From Bacteroidota bacterium (lineage in GTDB: Bacteria; Bacteroidota; Bacteroidia; Bacteroidales; P3), in contig JAEZKK010000007.1 in the NCBI GenBank assembly GCA_023415495.1, positions 1 through 64,000 on the forward strand: a stretch of 64,000 nucleotides of DNA, in the 5' to 3' direction. Positions within the stretch are counted from its first letter, which is position 1, and the number at the start of each line of letters is the position of its first letter. Below, one piece after another: positions 35,061 through 43,930 of the stretch. A program made the position numbers and the translations under genes. The notes below the pieces were generated by a model. It was not told the DNA's origin and made no database searches. It saw only the letters and a program-made list of their open reading frames with translations.

Positions 35061-36083
35061 ATGAATAAGGGATTATTGGTTATTGCAGGACCTTGCTCTG
35101 CAGAAACCAAGCATCAGGTATTATCCACTGCCAAATTAATTGACAATATTGGTGGTGTAGAATGGTTTAGAGCTGGGATATGGAAGCCAAGAACCATGCC
35201 CAATCAATTCGAAGGAGTTGGTTCCAGGGGATTGAAATGGATTGAAGAGGTTAAAGAAACAACTTCATTGAAAGTTATGACAGAAGTTGCAAACCCTTAT
35301 CATGTTGAAAAAGTTTTAGAAAGTAAATTAGACGGAGTATGGATAGGAGCAAGAACCACTACTAATCCATTTTATGTTCAAGAGATTGTTGAGAGTCTTA
35401 AAGGAGTGGACATTCCAGTATTTATTAAAAACCCAATTAATCCCGATATTAATCTTTGGATGGGTGGAATTGAAAGATTCCTAAAATCAGGTAATAATAA
35501 AATATATGCTATTCATAGAGGTTTCTCATTTATTGATAATGGCAAATATCGTCAAACACCATATTGGCAGATTCCAATTGAATTAAAAAGACTAATGCCT
35601 CAAATCCCTATTATTTGTGACCCAAGCCATATTTCAGGTAAATCCTCCTTGGTTAGTGATATTGCAAAAACATCTGTAAGTATTGGTTTCGATGGTTTAA
35701 TGCTTGAGGTTCATAATAATCCTGACTCTGCACTTACTGACAAAAGCCAACAAATCACTCCAAAAGAGTTAAAAACATTATTAAACAATATTAGAATCCC
35801 ACAAAATCCAATATCAAACTTAGAATCCATAAATACATTACGTGGAGAAATTGATAAATTAGATATGGATTTAATTGATATAATATCTAAAAGGATGGGA
35901 ATTTCCATAGAACTTGCCCAAATTAAGAAAGTAAATAACATTCCTATACTTCAAATTAATCGTTGGGAAGAAATGATTAGACTTAGATTAGAACTGGCAG
36001 ACGAGAAAAATATTAATAAGGAATTTATTAAAGAGATTTTTGAAAAGATTCACGAAGAATCAATACGAATTCAAGGTCAATAA
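35061..36083 (+). CDS. Bifunctional 3-deoxy-7-phosphoheptulonate synthase / chorismate mutase
   Basis: A 340-residue fusion. The DAHP synthase domain (about 1-240) begins LLVIAGPCSAE and contains FRAGIWKPRT, GVWIGARTTTNPF, FIKNPINPD, RGFS and CDPSHISGK, the metal and phosphate sites of the KDO8PS-like class. The chorismate mutase AroQ domain (about 255-335) has LRGEIDKLDMDLIDIISKRM. It catalyses the first shikimate step and the chorismate-to-prephenate step, so phenylalanine or tyrosine supply can be co-ordinated. The fusion order (synthase then mutase) is that known in Bacteroidota. It precedes an aminotransferase by 16 bases. Confidence 0.94.
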   Translation: MNKGLLVIAGPCSAETKHQVLSTAKLIDNIGGVEWFRAGIWKPRTMPNQFEGVGSRGLKWIEEVKETTSLKVMTEVANPYHVEKVLESKLDGVWIGARTTTNPFYVQEIVESLKGVDIPVFIKNPINPDINLWMGGIERFLKSGNNKIYAIHRGFSFIDNGKYRQTPYWQIPIELKRLMPQIPIICDPSHISGKSSLVSDIAKTSVSIGFDGLMLEVHNNPDSALTDKSQQITPKELKTLLNNIRIPQNPISNLESINTLRGEIDKLDMDLIDIISKRMGISIELAQIKKVNNIPILQINRWEEMIRLRLELADEKNINKEFIKEIFEKIHEESIRIQGQ

Positions 36084-36099
36084 TTATAAAACAAATAAT

Positions 36100-37242
36100 A
36101 TGAGAATAGAATCAAAACTACCAAATACAAAAACATCAATATTTGCAGTAATGACTGGTCTTGCAAATGAGCATGGAGCAATCAACCTCTCGCAAGGCTT
36201 CCCAAATTTCCCTATATCGCAAGAGCTTATTTCGCTTGTAAATAAAAATATGCTTAATGGGAATAATCAATACGCTCCAATGCCAGGGATACTACCACTT
36301 AGAGAAGCTATTTCTGAAAAACTTAAAGATACTTACGGACATAGTTATAACCCACAAACAGAAATTACAATTACACCAGGTGCTACCCATGGGCTAAGTA
36401 TGATAATTACTTCATTTATCAGACCAAACGATGAAGTGATTATATTTGAACCTGCTTATGATTCATATCTTCCGAGTGTTGAATTATGTGGTGGAGTAGT
36501 TAAACCTATTAATCTTGTTGCTCCTACATATCATATCGATTGGACAGAAGTTGAAAAAACAATTAATCCAAATACAAGGATGATAATTATCAATACTCCT
36601 CACAACCCTACTGGGACTGTTCTTGGAGAAAAGGATATGAAAGAGCTAATCCGATTAACTAAGGATACCAATATTATTATTATCAGCGATGAGGTATATG
36701 AGCATTTGATTTTTGATAATATTCGTCATGAAAGCATACTTTATTATCCAGAACTTATTGAAAGGAGTTTTGTTGTAGCATCTTTTGGGAAAACATTTCA
36801 TACAACCGGCTGGAAGATGGGTTATGTAGCTTCACCAAAAACACTAATGGATGAGTATAGAAAAGTACATCAGTTTTCCGTTTTCACTTGCAATACTCCT
36901 ATGCAATGGGCTTTTGCAGAATATTTGAAAAACAAAGAGAACTATCTAAGCCTTGGCAAATTCTATCAGGAGAAAAGAGATTTTATGACTAAAGCTCTTG
37001 AAGGTTCAAGATTTAAAGTATTGGATTGTAAAGGTACTTATTTTATGCTATTGGACTACTCTCAAATTAGCTCCGAAAATGAAATGGATTTTGCAGTTCG
37101 ACTAACGAAGGAATGTAAGGTTGCAACTGTTCCAGTTTCTCCATTCTATTCTAATGAAGTAGATAATAAAACTTTGAGGATTTGTTTTGCAAAAACTGAT
37201 GAAACCTTATTGGAAGCTGCTAATATATTGAAAAGAATATAA
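36100..37242 (+). CDS. PLP-dependent aminotransferase, methionine aminotransferase (YbdL) type
   Basis: A 380-residue class I/II fold-type I aminotransferase. The N-terminal arm has INLSQGFPNFP; the cofactor-binding sites are NTPHNPTG and SDEVYEHLIFD; the Schiff-base lysine is in SFGKTFHTTGWKMGY; the substrate-carboxylate arginine is in LRICFAK. Those features fit the methionine/kynurenine (YbdL/MtnE-like) subgroup; tyrosine or phenylalanine as amino donors are also possible and would suit its position right after DAHP synthase/chorismate mutase. The start is ATG 36100; an in-frame start at 36040 would overlap the preceding gene by 44 bases. Confidence 0.9.
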   Translation: MRIESKLPNTKTSIFAVMTGLANEHGAINLSQGFPNFPISQELISLVNKNMLNGNNQYAPMPGILPLREAISEKLKDTYGHSYNPQTEITITPGATHGLSMIITSFIRPNDEVIIFEPAYDSYLPSVELCGGVVKPINLVAPTYHIDWTEVEKTINPNTRMIIINTPHNPTGTVLGEKDMKELIRLTKDTNIIIISDEVYEHLIFDNIRHESILYYPELIERSFVVASFGKTFHTTGWKMGYVASPKTLMDEYRKVHQFSVFTCNTPMQWAFAEYLKNKENYLSLGKFYQEKRDFMTKALEGSRFKVLDCKGTYFMLLDYSQISSENEMDFAVRLTKECKVATVPVSPFYSNEVDNKTLRICFAKTDETLLEAANILKRI

Positions 37243-37377
37243 AATCATACACATGCAACAAACTAATTAACATTACATTATTAAATATTTTTCAAGTTTT
37301 GTACTGTATGATAGAAAAAATCATTAATATTGCAGATTGTAAAACCATTATAATTATTAATTAAAACGAAGAGAAAA

Positions 37378-37701
37378 ATGAAAATTAAACATTTATTATT
37401 AGGTGTTGCTGTAGTTGCTTTAATGGCTGCTTGCGGTGGAAAAACTGAAACTCAAACTGAAACAATTACTGAAGAAGTTCCAGTAGAAACTGTAACTGAA
37501 ACAGTGGCTGAAACAGTGGCACAAGAAGTAAAAGAAGAAAAGAAAGCTTCTAATACAACTGCAAAGAAAGCAGAGTCAACAAAGAAAACTCCTGTTTACA
37601 TACCTAAGGCTAACGAAAACAGAGCTACAGATGAAAAGAAAGTTGAAACAAATTCAACTCAAACATTCAAGAAAAAAGAAGGTGTTACTGTAGTAAACTA
37701 A
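37378..37701 (+). CDS. Small lipoprotein with low-complexity Thr/Glu/Val and Lys repeats
   Basis: A 107-residue protein with lipobox LMAAC (Cys19). After the lipid anchor come repeats of TETxTET, VPVETVTETVAETVAQEV (about 32-50), then a Lys-rich segment (EEKKASNTTAKKAESTKK). It ends in EGVTVVN. No domain. This looks like a disordered surface or periplasmic tether. A TTG/TAATATTG pair (37299-37301, 37325-37332) upstream is a weak promoter. The gene ends 25 bases before a bidirectional terminator. Confidence 0.7.
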   Translation: MKIKHLLLGVAVVALMAACGGKTETQTETITEEVPVETVTETVAETVAQEVKEEKKASNTTAKKAESTKKTPVYIPKANENRATDEKKVETNSTQTFKKKEGVTVVN

Positions 37702-37725
37702 TTTTTTCAACAAATCATTCAAAAG

Positions 37726-37765
37726 AAAAGAGGCTATTGGATTTATTTCATTGGCCTCTTTTTTT
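37726..37765. terminator. Bidirectional terminator between lipoprotein and sulfatase genes
   Basis: AAAAGAGGC (37726-37734) pairs with GCCTCTTTT (37754-37762), with A- and T-runs outside, serving both convergent genes. Confidence 0.85.
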
Positions 37766-37772
37766 ATATCCT

Positions 37773-39695
37773 CTATTTTTTAAGGTGGAAATTATCATAA
37801 GTGTATTGAATCATAGAGAAAGCGTATTTCTTCATATCATTGGCTTTTTCTCTTTGCTCATTTATATAGTTTTTAGTATCTTTTTCCTTATATAAATAAA
37901 GATATTCATTTGAGTTCTTATCCCATATATATAGGTACTTTTCATCCAATACTCCTATCCTGTCGTCAGATGAAAAGTATGCATATCTTCTTGTATTATT
38001 TATTATATCTACTCCAAGATTATTATGGGTATAATTTAGATTTAAAAGTGATAATATTGTTGGTGATAAATCTATTTGCAAACAATGATTATCTATTTCT
38101 TTTGGTGAAAGATTACTTGGACTATAAATCAAAAATGGTGTATGATGATACGCAAGTGGTATTGGATAAGGGTTATTCCCTATATATGCTCCATGGTCTG
38201 CAATAAAAACAAATACGGTGTTTTCAAACCATGGATATTCCTTTGCCTTTTCAATAAACCTACCAATTGCCCAATCTGAATACTCCAACATCTTATATTT
38301 AATATCCTTGCTTTTTGTTTTTAAATCAATATTCTCTGGATATACATAAGGATTATGAAAGCTCGAAGTAAGTAGACTTGCAAAGAAGGGTTTTGTCTTA
38401 TCTATTGAATTAATTGTCTGAATAGCTTTATCGAACATTATATGGTCAGATACCCCCAAGGTACTTTTAATTTGAGATTTTGGATAATCTTTTACTGATA
38501 TAATTCTATCTACTGAATTAGCTTTAAGAAAACCCCCAATATTATCAAACTGGTCGTCATGTGTTGTAAAATAAAGAGTATTATAACCATTGGATTTTAA
38601 TATATTTGGTAAGCCATTTAACTCTGGTATTTGAGTTGTTTTCATGGAATGAATATCTAATAAGGCTGGCAAAGAAAACAAGGTAGAATAAACTCCATTA
38701 TAGGTATGTATACCTGCTGTATATGTATTAGTAAAAGAGATAGACTTTTTGGCAATCTTATCTAAATTAGGAGTTAGGCTTGATTCCCCAGTAAAATAAC
38801 CCATATACTCAGCACTCATCGACTCCATAATTACCAAAACCACATTCAATTTCTTTGAGCTCTTAAATACTATATCCTTGTTTAGAAAACTCTTAAATTC
38901 ATCTTCCACAAATTGCTTAGCTGTATTATTATCAATTAAACTAAGCCCTTTCTTTTTAAGCTCATTAGCCTCCTCAATGCTTTTAGATAAAGTATAATTA
39001 GGATTAAGTCCTATTTGATTTAATAAAGGATAATTAGAAAAATATGCAGTACCTATTCTAAGTGGTGATTTTATTTCTAATCTTCCCCTCATACCGAAAA
39101 AACAAAGTCCAATTATAATTAGAAAAGAGAATATATTTAAAACACTTATTTTATTTTTTGTTTCAAGTTTAAGCAAATTGGACTTATAATTCCTATTCAT
39201 AATCCAAACAAAACCAATAATGATAAGGATAAATAGAATAAAATAGATAATAAAACTCCATTCTTGAAATATCATCTTAATAACAAAATCAAAGGAATCA
39301 ATCCAAAGAAAACCTCTTAGAGTAAAACGAGAAAAGAAATACTGGAAATAAGGAATATCGATTGAAGAAATTGAGAATAAGATAGAGAAAAGAATAATTA
39401 TCAAGTAATGGTTTATCTTATAAAAGAGTTTTGATTTGATATTTGCAAAGTATGCTATTAAAAAAAGAATAATAAAAACAGATAGAGAAAAGCAAATAAC
39501 AAGGCTATCGAACCTAAAACCAAAAACAAGAGATTTTAAAATAAGTGATATTCCTTTTTCGATTGATATTATTTCATTAATCTTTCCTAGATTCAGCACT
39601 ACCAAAACTAAACGAAACAAAGTAAAAACCAATAAGGTTATCAAATATGAATTAATCAGGTATTTTATTCTATTATCTAAATTGAATTTTATCAT
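37773..39695 (-). CDS. LtaS/phosphoglycerol-transferase-like membrane sulfatase-fold protein
   Basis: A 640-residue protein with five N-terminal membrane helices (about 8-170) and a periplasmic sulfatase-fold domain (about 265-600). The domain starts NVVLVIMESMSAEYMGYFTG, with the metal Glu, and continues AGIHTYNGVYSTLFSLPAL, with the likely catalytic Thr; DDQFDNIGGF and FIADHGAYIG provide the metal Asp-His. The family (alkaline-phosphatase superfamily) includes lipoteichoic acid synthase and phosphoethanolamine/phosphoglycerol transferases. In a Gram-negative it probably adds phosphoglycerol or phosphoethanolamine to envelope glycans or lipids. ATG 39695 is the chosen start. It is the third gene of a nagZ-TIGR02757-sulfatase run. 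Confidence 0.88.
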   Translation of the reverse strand: MIKFNLDNRIKYLINSYLITLLVFTLFRLVLVVLNLGKINEIISIEKGISLILKSLVFGFRFDSLVICFSLSVFIILFLIAYFANIKSKLFYKINHYLIIILFSILFSISSIDIPYFQYFFSRFTLRGFLWIDSFDFVIKMIFQEWSFIIYFILFILIIIGFVWIMNRNYKSNLLKLETKNKISVLNIFSFLIIIGLCFFGMRGRLEIKSPLRIGTAYFSNYPLLNQIGLNPNYTLSKSIEEANELKKKGLSLIDNNTAKQFVEDEFKSFLNKDIVFKSSKKLNVVLVIMESMSAEYMGYFTGESSLTPNLDKIAKKSISFTNTYTAGIHTYNGVYSTLFSLPALLDIHSMKTTQIPELNGLPNILKSNGYNTLYFTTHDDQFDNIGGFLKANSVDRIISVKDYPKSQIKSTLGVSDHIMFDKAIQTINSIDKTKPFFASLLTSSFHNPYVYPENIDLKTKSKDIKYKMLEYSDWAIGRFIEKAKEYPWFENTVFVFIADHGAYIGNNPYPIPLAYHHTPFLIYSPSNLSPKEIDNHCLQIDLSPTILSLLNLNYTHNNLGVDIINNTRRYAYFSSDDRIGVLDEKYLYIWDKNSNEYLYLYKEKDTKNYINEQREKANDMKKYAFSMIQYTYDNFHLKK

Positions 39696-39716
39696 TTTCT
39701 TTTCTCTCAATCAATT

Positions 39717-40493
39717 CTATTTATTATTTACTCCACAGCCAAAAAGAGAAAAATCCCCCAAAGCAGGATCTTCTGGAAAGGCTTCTTCTAAGACTCCTGT
39801 GATTTCCAAAGCTGTTTTCATATCATTGGTTTTCCTATTAGTTAAACCTAATTCCAAAGACATTCTATATGAATGTGTATCTAAGGGAAGGATTAAATCT
39901 CTTGGAGAAACCTTATCCCATATCCCCAAATCGACTATTCCATCCCTACGAACCATCCAACGCAAAAACATTGCTAATCTTTTACAAGAAGAAGTATTAT
40001 TAATAGGAACCCCTTTAACATCTGAGAATGTATCTATTAAAGAAGATACTAATCCAAGTCGTTTAATATTTTTAATTTCAATATTCTTCTCTAAACTCAA
40101 TAACTCATCTTGTTTTTCTCTTACGCTTATAACTTTTTCTTCTAAGCTTTGATTTTTCTCAGTAATATATATATCATAAAACCTTTGACAAAGCAAATAA
40201 TAATCGTTATAGGTATAGAAACGATATAGATTCTCTTTAGAGTCCTTGTATTTTTCAAATCCTCTGCTTTGAATATATTCCAAAGGAGAAGTATTAAATT
40301 CTAAATGTATTCTCTCAAGAGTCTTTAGAATATTTGTCCTATTACCATAAGCTATCCAACTTGAAACAAAGCCAGATATTTCAATATCTCTTTTATCTTT
40401 ATATCTATAAGGGAATTTTATAGGGTCATTTTCTATAAACTCCTTCCTATTATAAAGAATTGCATATTCCAATATCTTATCTCTATTTTTCAT
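39717..40493 (-). CDS. TIGR02757 (DUF2400) family protein
   Basis: A 258-residue protein of a family nearly confined to Bacteroidota. Recognisable conserved segments are FPYRYKDKRDIEISGFVSSWIAYGNR near the start, then SCKRLAMFLRWMVRRD, LGIWDKVSPRDLILPLDTHSYRMSLELGLTNRK, ITGVLEEAFPEDPALGDFSLFGCGV. The R-W-M-V-R and D-T-H clusters resemble DNA glycosylase (HhH-GPD)-like patterns, but no activity is established. It starts inside the end of the NagZ-like gene (11-base overlap), so is co-transcribed with it. Confidence 0.85.
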   Translation of the reverse strand: MKNRDKILEYAILYNRKEFIENDPIKFPYRYKDKRDIEISGFVSSWIAYGNRTNILKTLERIHLEFNTSPLEYIQSRGFEKYKDSKENLYRFYTYNDYYLLCQRFYDIYITEKNQSLEEKVISVREKQDELLSLEKNIEIKNIKRLGLVSSLIDTFSDVKGVPINNTSSCKRLAMFLRWMVRRDGIVDLGIWDKVSPRDLILPLDTHSYRMSLELGLTNRKTNDMKTALEITGVLEEAFPEDPALGDFSLFGCGVNNK

Positions 40494-43371
40494 CCTCTCT
40501 TTTTGTTTCTTCTCCTTGATTAAGACTTTCGTAAATCAAATCATTTATATCAGTCCTTATATTGAATTTACTTAATAAACCATTATTAGCATTTGGATAA
40601 ACCCTATTGCTTAGGAAAACAAAAGAAAACTCCTTATCGGGGTCGCTCCAGAAATAGGTCCCAGTAAAACCACTATGACCATAACTCTCTTGAGAAGCAT
40701 ATTTACTGCAAAAAGGACTTACCCCTTTAATCAAAGGCTTATCGAAACCAAGACCTCTACGATTATTCTTAAAATGTCTTTTATTAAATTCTTCGATAGT
40801 TGATTTCTCTAAATAATTTACTCCCTTATACTCTCCATTATTTAATAACATTTCAAGAATAGAGGCAATATCAATAGCACTTCCAAACAATCCTGCATGC
40901 CCAGCAACTCCTCCCATAAGGTCTGCTGTTTGGTCATGAACGCTACCCTGAATTAACCTATTTCTATAATAAGTATCATTCTCAGTTGGAGCTATTCTTT
41001 TAATATCAAATTTATAAATAGGATTATATGTAAGATTCTTTAAACCCATTGGTTTATAGAAATTCTTATCTAAATACTCATCCAAGTCCATATTAGTAAT
41101 CTCCTCAACCATCCTTGCTAAAAGTATAAAACCAAAATCGGAATAAAGATAATTATGATTTTTGTTCAAATCTGTTTTAATTATCTTCTCTATAATCTCA
41201 TCTCTATATTTCTTATCTCTTGGATTAATTATCTCTTTGCCAATATAATCCTTATAAAAAGGACTCCATGCCTTAAGACCTGCACAATGAGATAAAGCCT
41301 GCTTAATAGTGATTTTCTTCTTATTTGTTCTCTTTAGAATTGGTAAATAATGTGATATTTTCTCATTCAAATCTATCTTACCTTCCTCATATAATTTCAT
41401 TACTGCAAGGGTTGTGCCTATTACCTTGGTTAGAGAGGCAAGGTCGTAAATAGTAGAATCATTTACTTTTGAAATACTGTCATAGGTCAAATATCCATAG
41501 TTTCTCTTATATACAATCTCACCTGACTTTATCACAACTATTTGACATCCTGGATAAGCACCCTGCCTTATTCCATTATTAGCAATTGAATCTATCTTAA
41601 TAAAAGAAAGTATATCCATGGAATTTTCTGCAAGCTTTTCATATCCGCTTTCCTGATTTTCCTTAATAATTCCTGCTCCTAATTTATAGTTTTCACTTAC
41701 TCCTACAGGAAGAATGCCTTTTATCTCCTTATCTCCAAATATTGCTTGAACAGCTTGTCTTTCTATAAAATAGTTATTCTCATAACACATCAATACTCCC
41801 GAAAGATTGGAAAAAGTATCAATACTTATAAGCGAATAAGGATTGGTAAACATCATCAAAAGAGTATTATTATGTCTCTTTTGAAGAGTATCAATTCTTG
41901 ATAATATTGTCTTCGTTAATCCATAATTTGTTTTTGGAGAAGAATTAATACTTGTTGAAACACTTATTATAAGATTTTTTGAATTATCAATAATTGGAAA
42001 TAAAGAATATAAACTATCATCCTTAGTTTTATCATCCAAATAATAATACTCCACATCCCTATAATCTTGGAAAAGATTTAGTAGTGAATCACTCTTCTTA
42101 TTCCCTATTTCTATCAATACCAATTTACTTGTATCCTCTGCATTAAGTGGTAATGCCTCAGGTTTATTGCCTAAGAAAGTAATAAGACTTAGACTTAGCT
42201 TTTGGGTTATCTCATTAGCATTTTCAATGGTTTTATTACTTGGAGTGGAGTAATTAGTATTTTCTTTTTCAAATAAGCCTAAATCATATTTCCATCTTAA
42301 TATCTTCTTGCATTTCTTTTCAATCAAGCTCTTGCTCAATTCTCCATCATCGATTGCTTTAAGTATTGCTTCAACTGCCTTATATGAATTCTCAGGCATT
42401 AAAAGTATATCCACTCCAGCCTTTAATGCCATAACCTCTGCTCTCCCGTCCTTATACTCATTAGTAATCCCTTTCATATTCAAAGCATCGGTAATTACTA
42501 AACCTTTAAAACCAAGCTCATCGATTAAATAATCCATAATAACTTCCTTACTCAAAGATGAAGGAATATTCTTATTATCGGTTAAGGAAGGAATATTCAA
42601 ATGCCCAACCATTACAGCCCAAGCACCATTATCTATACAATATTTAAAAGGATATGCATGTAGGGTATCAATTTCTTTTTTGGATAATTTGATTTTTGGT
42701 AATTGTAAATGAGAATCATGTTCTGTATCTCCATGACCTGGGAAATGTTTTATAGTTGGCAATAGACCATAATCCTGCATTCCCTTAGTATACTGCCACC
42801 CTTTCTTAGCAACCTTTTCCTTGTCTTGTCCAAAACTCCTTACTCCAATTACTGGATTTAAAGGATTTGTATTTATATCAATGGTTGGAGCAAAATTGAT
42901 ATTTATTCCCATCTCTCTTGCCTGAAGTGCAAGATTCTTCCCCATTTCGTAAAGAGTTTCATTGTCCATTGAAGCTCCAAGAGCAATTTGACGTGGAAAA
43001 GAATAACCATTATTAAGCCTCATCCCCAAACCCCATTCTGCATCAATTGCGATAAATAAAGGCAATTTAGAAGTAGAAGAAAACCCCCTATTCATCTCAA
43101 TCATTGTTCTATCATCACCTCTAAAAAAGCAAACCCCACCAACCTTTAAACTATCGATAGTCTTATTGGTTTTATTGAAAAAATCCATCTTAGAGTCAAC
43201 CCCAATAATTATTAGCTGACCAATCATATCCCTAAGGCTCATTTGACTTATAGTATGTCTAACAAACCTCTCCCTACCTTCTCTTTTCTCAATTAAATCT
43301 TGAGAATTTAACGAATTAGCGAAACAAAAAGTAATAATAATAAATAAACAAGCATTTCTAAGCATTCCCAT
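40483..43371 (-). CDS. Glycoside hydrolase 3 (NagZ-type) fused to beta-lactamase-like serine hydrolase
   Basis: A 962-residue secreted fusion. A signal peptide (FIIITFCFANSLNSQ) precedes a GH3 N-terminal barrel (about 45-360) with NagZ motifs KHFPGHGDTEHDSH and VMVGHLNIPS. A GH3-C-like region follows (about 375-565). A class C beta-lactamase/PBP4* domain (about 590-950) has S-x-x-K in DLASLTKVIG, Y-S-D in YLYSDFGF, and H-S-G in GHSGFTGTY. The predicted reaction is release of N-acetylglucosamine from peptidoglycan fragments, with the serine hydrolase acting as an esterase or DD-peptidase. This fusion is known in Bacteroidota. Start ATG 43371 is chosen because an in-frame start at 43410 overlaps the -7 element. 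Confidence 0.9.
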   Translation of the reverse strand: MGMLRNACLFIIITFCFANSLNSQDLIEKREGRERFVRHTISQMSLRDMIGQLIIIGVDSKMDFFNKTNKTIDSLKVGGVCFFRGDDRTMIEMNRGFSSTSKLPLFIAIDAEWGLGMRLNNGYSFPRQIALGASMDNETLYEMGKNLALQAREMGININFAPTIDINTNPLNPVIGVRSFGQDKEKVAKKGWQYTKGMQDYGLLPTIKHFPGHGDTEHDSHLQLPKIKLSKKEIDTLHAYPFKYCIDNGAWAVMVGHLNIPSLTDNKNIPSSLSKEVIMDYLIDELGFKGLVITDALNMKGITNEYKDGRAEVMALKAGVDILLMPENSYKAVEAILKAIDDGELSKSLIEKKCKKILRWKYDLGLFEKENTNYSTPSNKTIENANEITQKLSLSLITFLGNKPEALPLNAEDTSKLVLIEIGNKKSDSLLNLFQDYRDVEYYYLDDKTKDDSLYSLFPIIDNSKNLIISVSTSINSSPKTNYGLTKTILSRIDTLQKRHNNTLLMMFTNPYSLISIDTFSNLSGVLMCYENNYFIERQAVQAIFGDKEIKGILPVGVSENYKLGAGIIKENQESGYEKLAENSMDILSFIKIDSIANNGIRQGAYPGCQIVVIKSGEIVYKRNYGYLTYDSISKVNDSTIYDLASLTKVIGTTLAVMKLYEEGKIDLNEKISHYLPILKRTNKKKITIKQALSHCAGLKAWSPFYKDYIGKEIINPRDKKYRDEIIEKIIKTDLNKNHNYLYSDFGFILLARMVEEITNMDLDEYLDKNFYKPMGLKNLTYNPIYKFDIKRIAPTENDTYYRNRLIQGSVHDQTADLMGGVAGHAGLFGSAIDIASILEMLLNNGEYKGVNYLEKSTIEEFNKRHFKNNRRGLGFDKPLIKGVSPFCSKYASQESYGHSGFTGTYFWSDPDKEFSFVFLSNRVYPNANNGLLSKFNIRTDINDLIYESLNQGEETKREDEK

Positions 43372-43407
43372 AATAAAAGCAGAATAATTTGAATTATAAA
43401 TAGTATG

Positions 43408-43415
43408 CAAAGATA
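43408..43415 (-). promoter_or_regulatory. -7 element of the nagZ-TIGR02757-sulfatase operon
   Basis: Reverse-strand TATCTTTG followed by GCATAC, 37 bases before the chosen ATG 43371. No TTG at 19 bases. Array G ends 57 bases further upstream. Confidence 0.65.
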
Positions 43416-43470
43416 AAGATTTTTGTCAAGAGTACTAATCAAAAAAGCATTCCCAGGCATATTAAAAAAG

Positions 43471-43543
43471 ATACGCCGAAAAAAATAAAATATACGCCGA
43501 AAAAATAAAAAGATTCGGCGTATCTTTTTATTTTTTCGGCGTA
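43471..43543. repeat. Array G: TACGCCGAA boxes at 21-bp period, inverted in the middle
   Basis: TACGCCGAA starts at 43472 and 43493; its reverse complement TTCGGCGTA starts at 43514 and 43535. All four starts are exactly 21 bases apart. The two halves together form a 30-base inverted repeat (43472-43501 with 43514-43543) with few mismatches and a 12-base centre. The boxes are the only GC-rich part of an A/T spacer. No U-run follows, so it does not look like a terminator in either direction. Confidence 0.88.
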
Positions 43544-43774
43544 AAATTTTAAACCTAATTCAAAGAAAAGAATTTAATCAATTATCACTCCCCAATAATA
43601 ACCTTCCCACTAATACCTTTTTTGTTTTTATTTATTATTTATCTTGTTTTTGCTTGAATATTTTATGTGTTTTCTTTGATAAAAATCGAGGCTGTCCTTT
43701 GGGTACTGGGGTTAATACTGGATAGAAAAGTTAGTAATTATAACGGAAATGGGCGATTATAAATTACCTCATAA

Positions 43775-43856
43775 AAGGACTTAGTCCTTGGGGTCGGAGG
43801 ACTTAGTCCTTTAGGGTGGAGGACTTAGTCCTTAGGGGTAAAGGACTAAGTCCTTT
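43775..43856. repeat. Array F: AGGACTTAGTCCT palindromes at exact 22-bp period
   Basis: AGGACTTAGTCCT starts at 43776, 43798 and 43820, and AGGACTAAGTCCT (central base switched) at 43842; each is 22 bases from the next. Flanking bases extend the first and last to 15-bp palindromes. The spacers TGGGGTCGG, TTAGGGTGG and TAGGGGTAA are G-rich but not identical. The central GACTTAGTC is shared with array A in the rpoD-dnaX region. Confidence 0.92.
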
Positions 43857-43930
43857 TTGGGGGTAGATATAGGCTTGTATTTTAGAGGGTTTAACATATT
43901 CTTAATTAACCTTTGTGTTAAGAGAACTAA

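Noticed and set aside
39436..40152. Long forward open frame opposite the sulfatase and TIGR02757 genes
   Set aside because: It is antisense to two recognised genes and the translation looks like AT-rich noise without any family.
43775..43856. Palindromes as intrinsic terminators
   Set aside because: The palindromes have zero or one central base, so an RNA hairpin cannot form a loop without losing most pairs, and no U-run follows.
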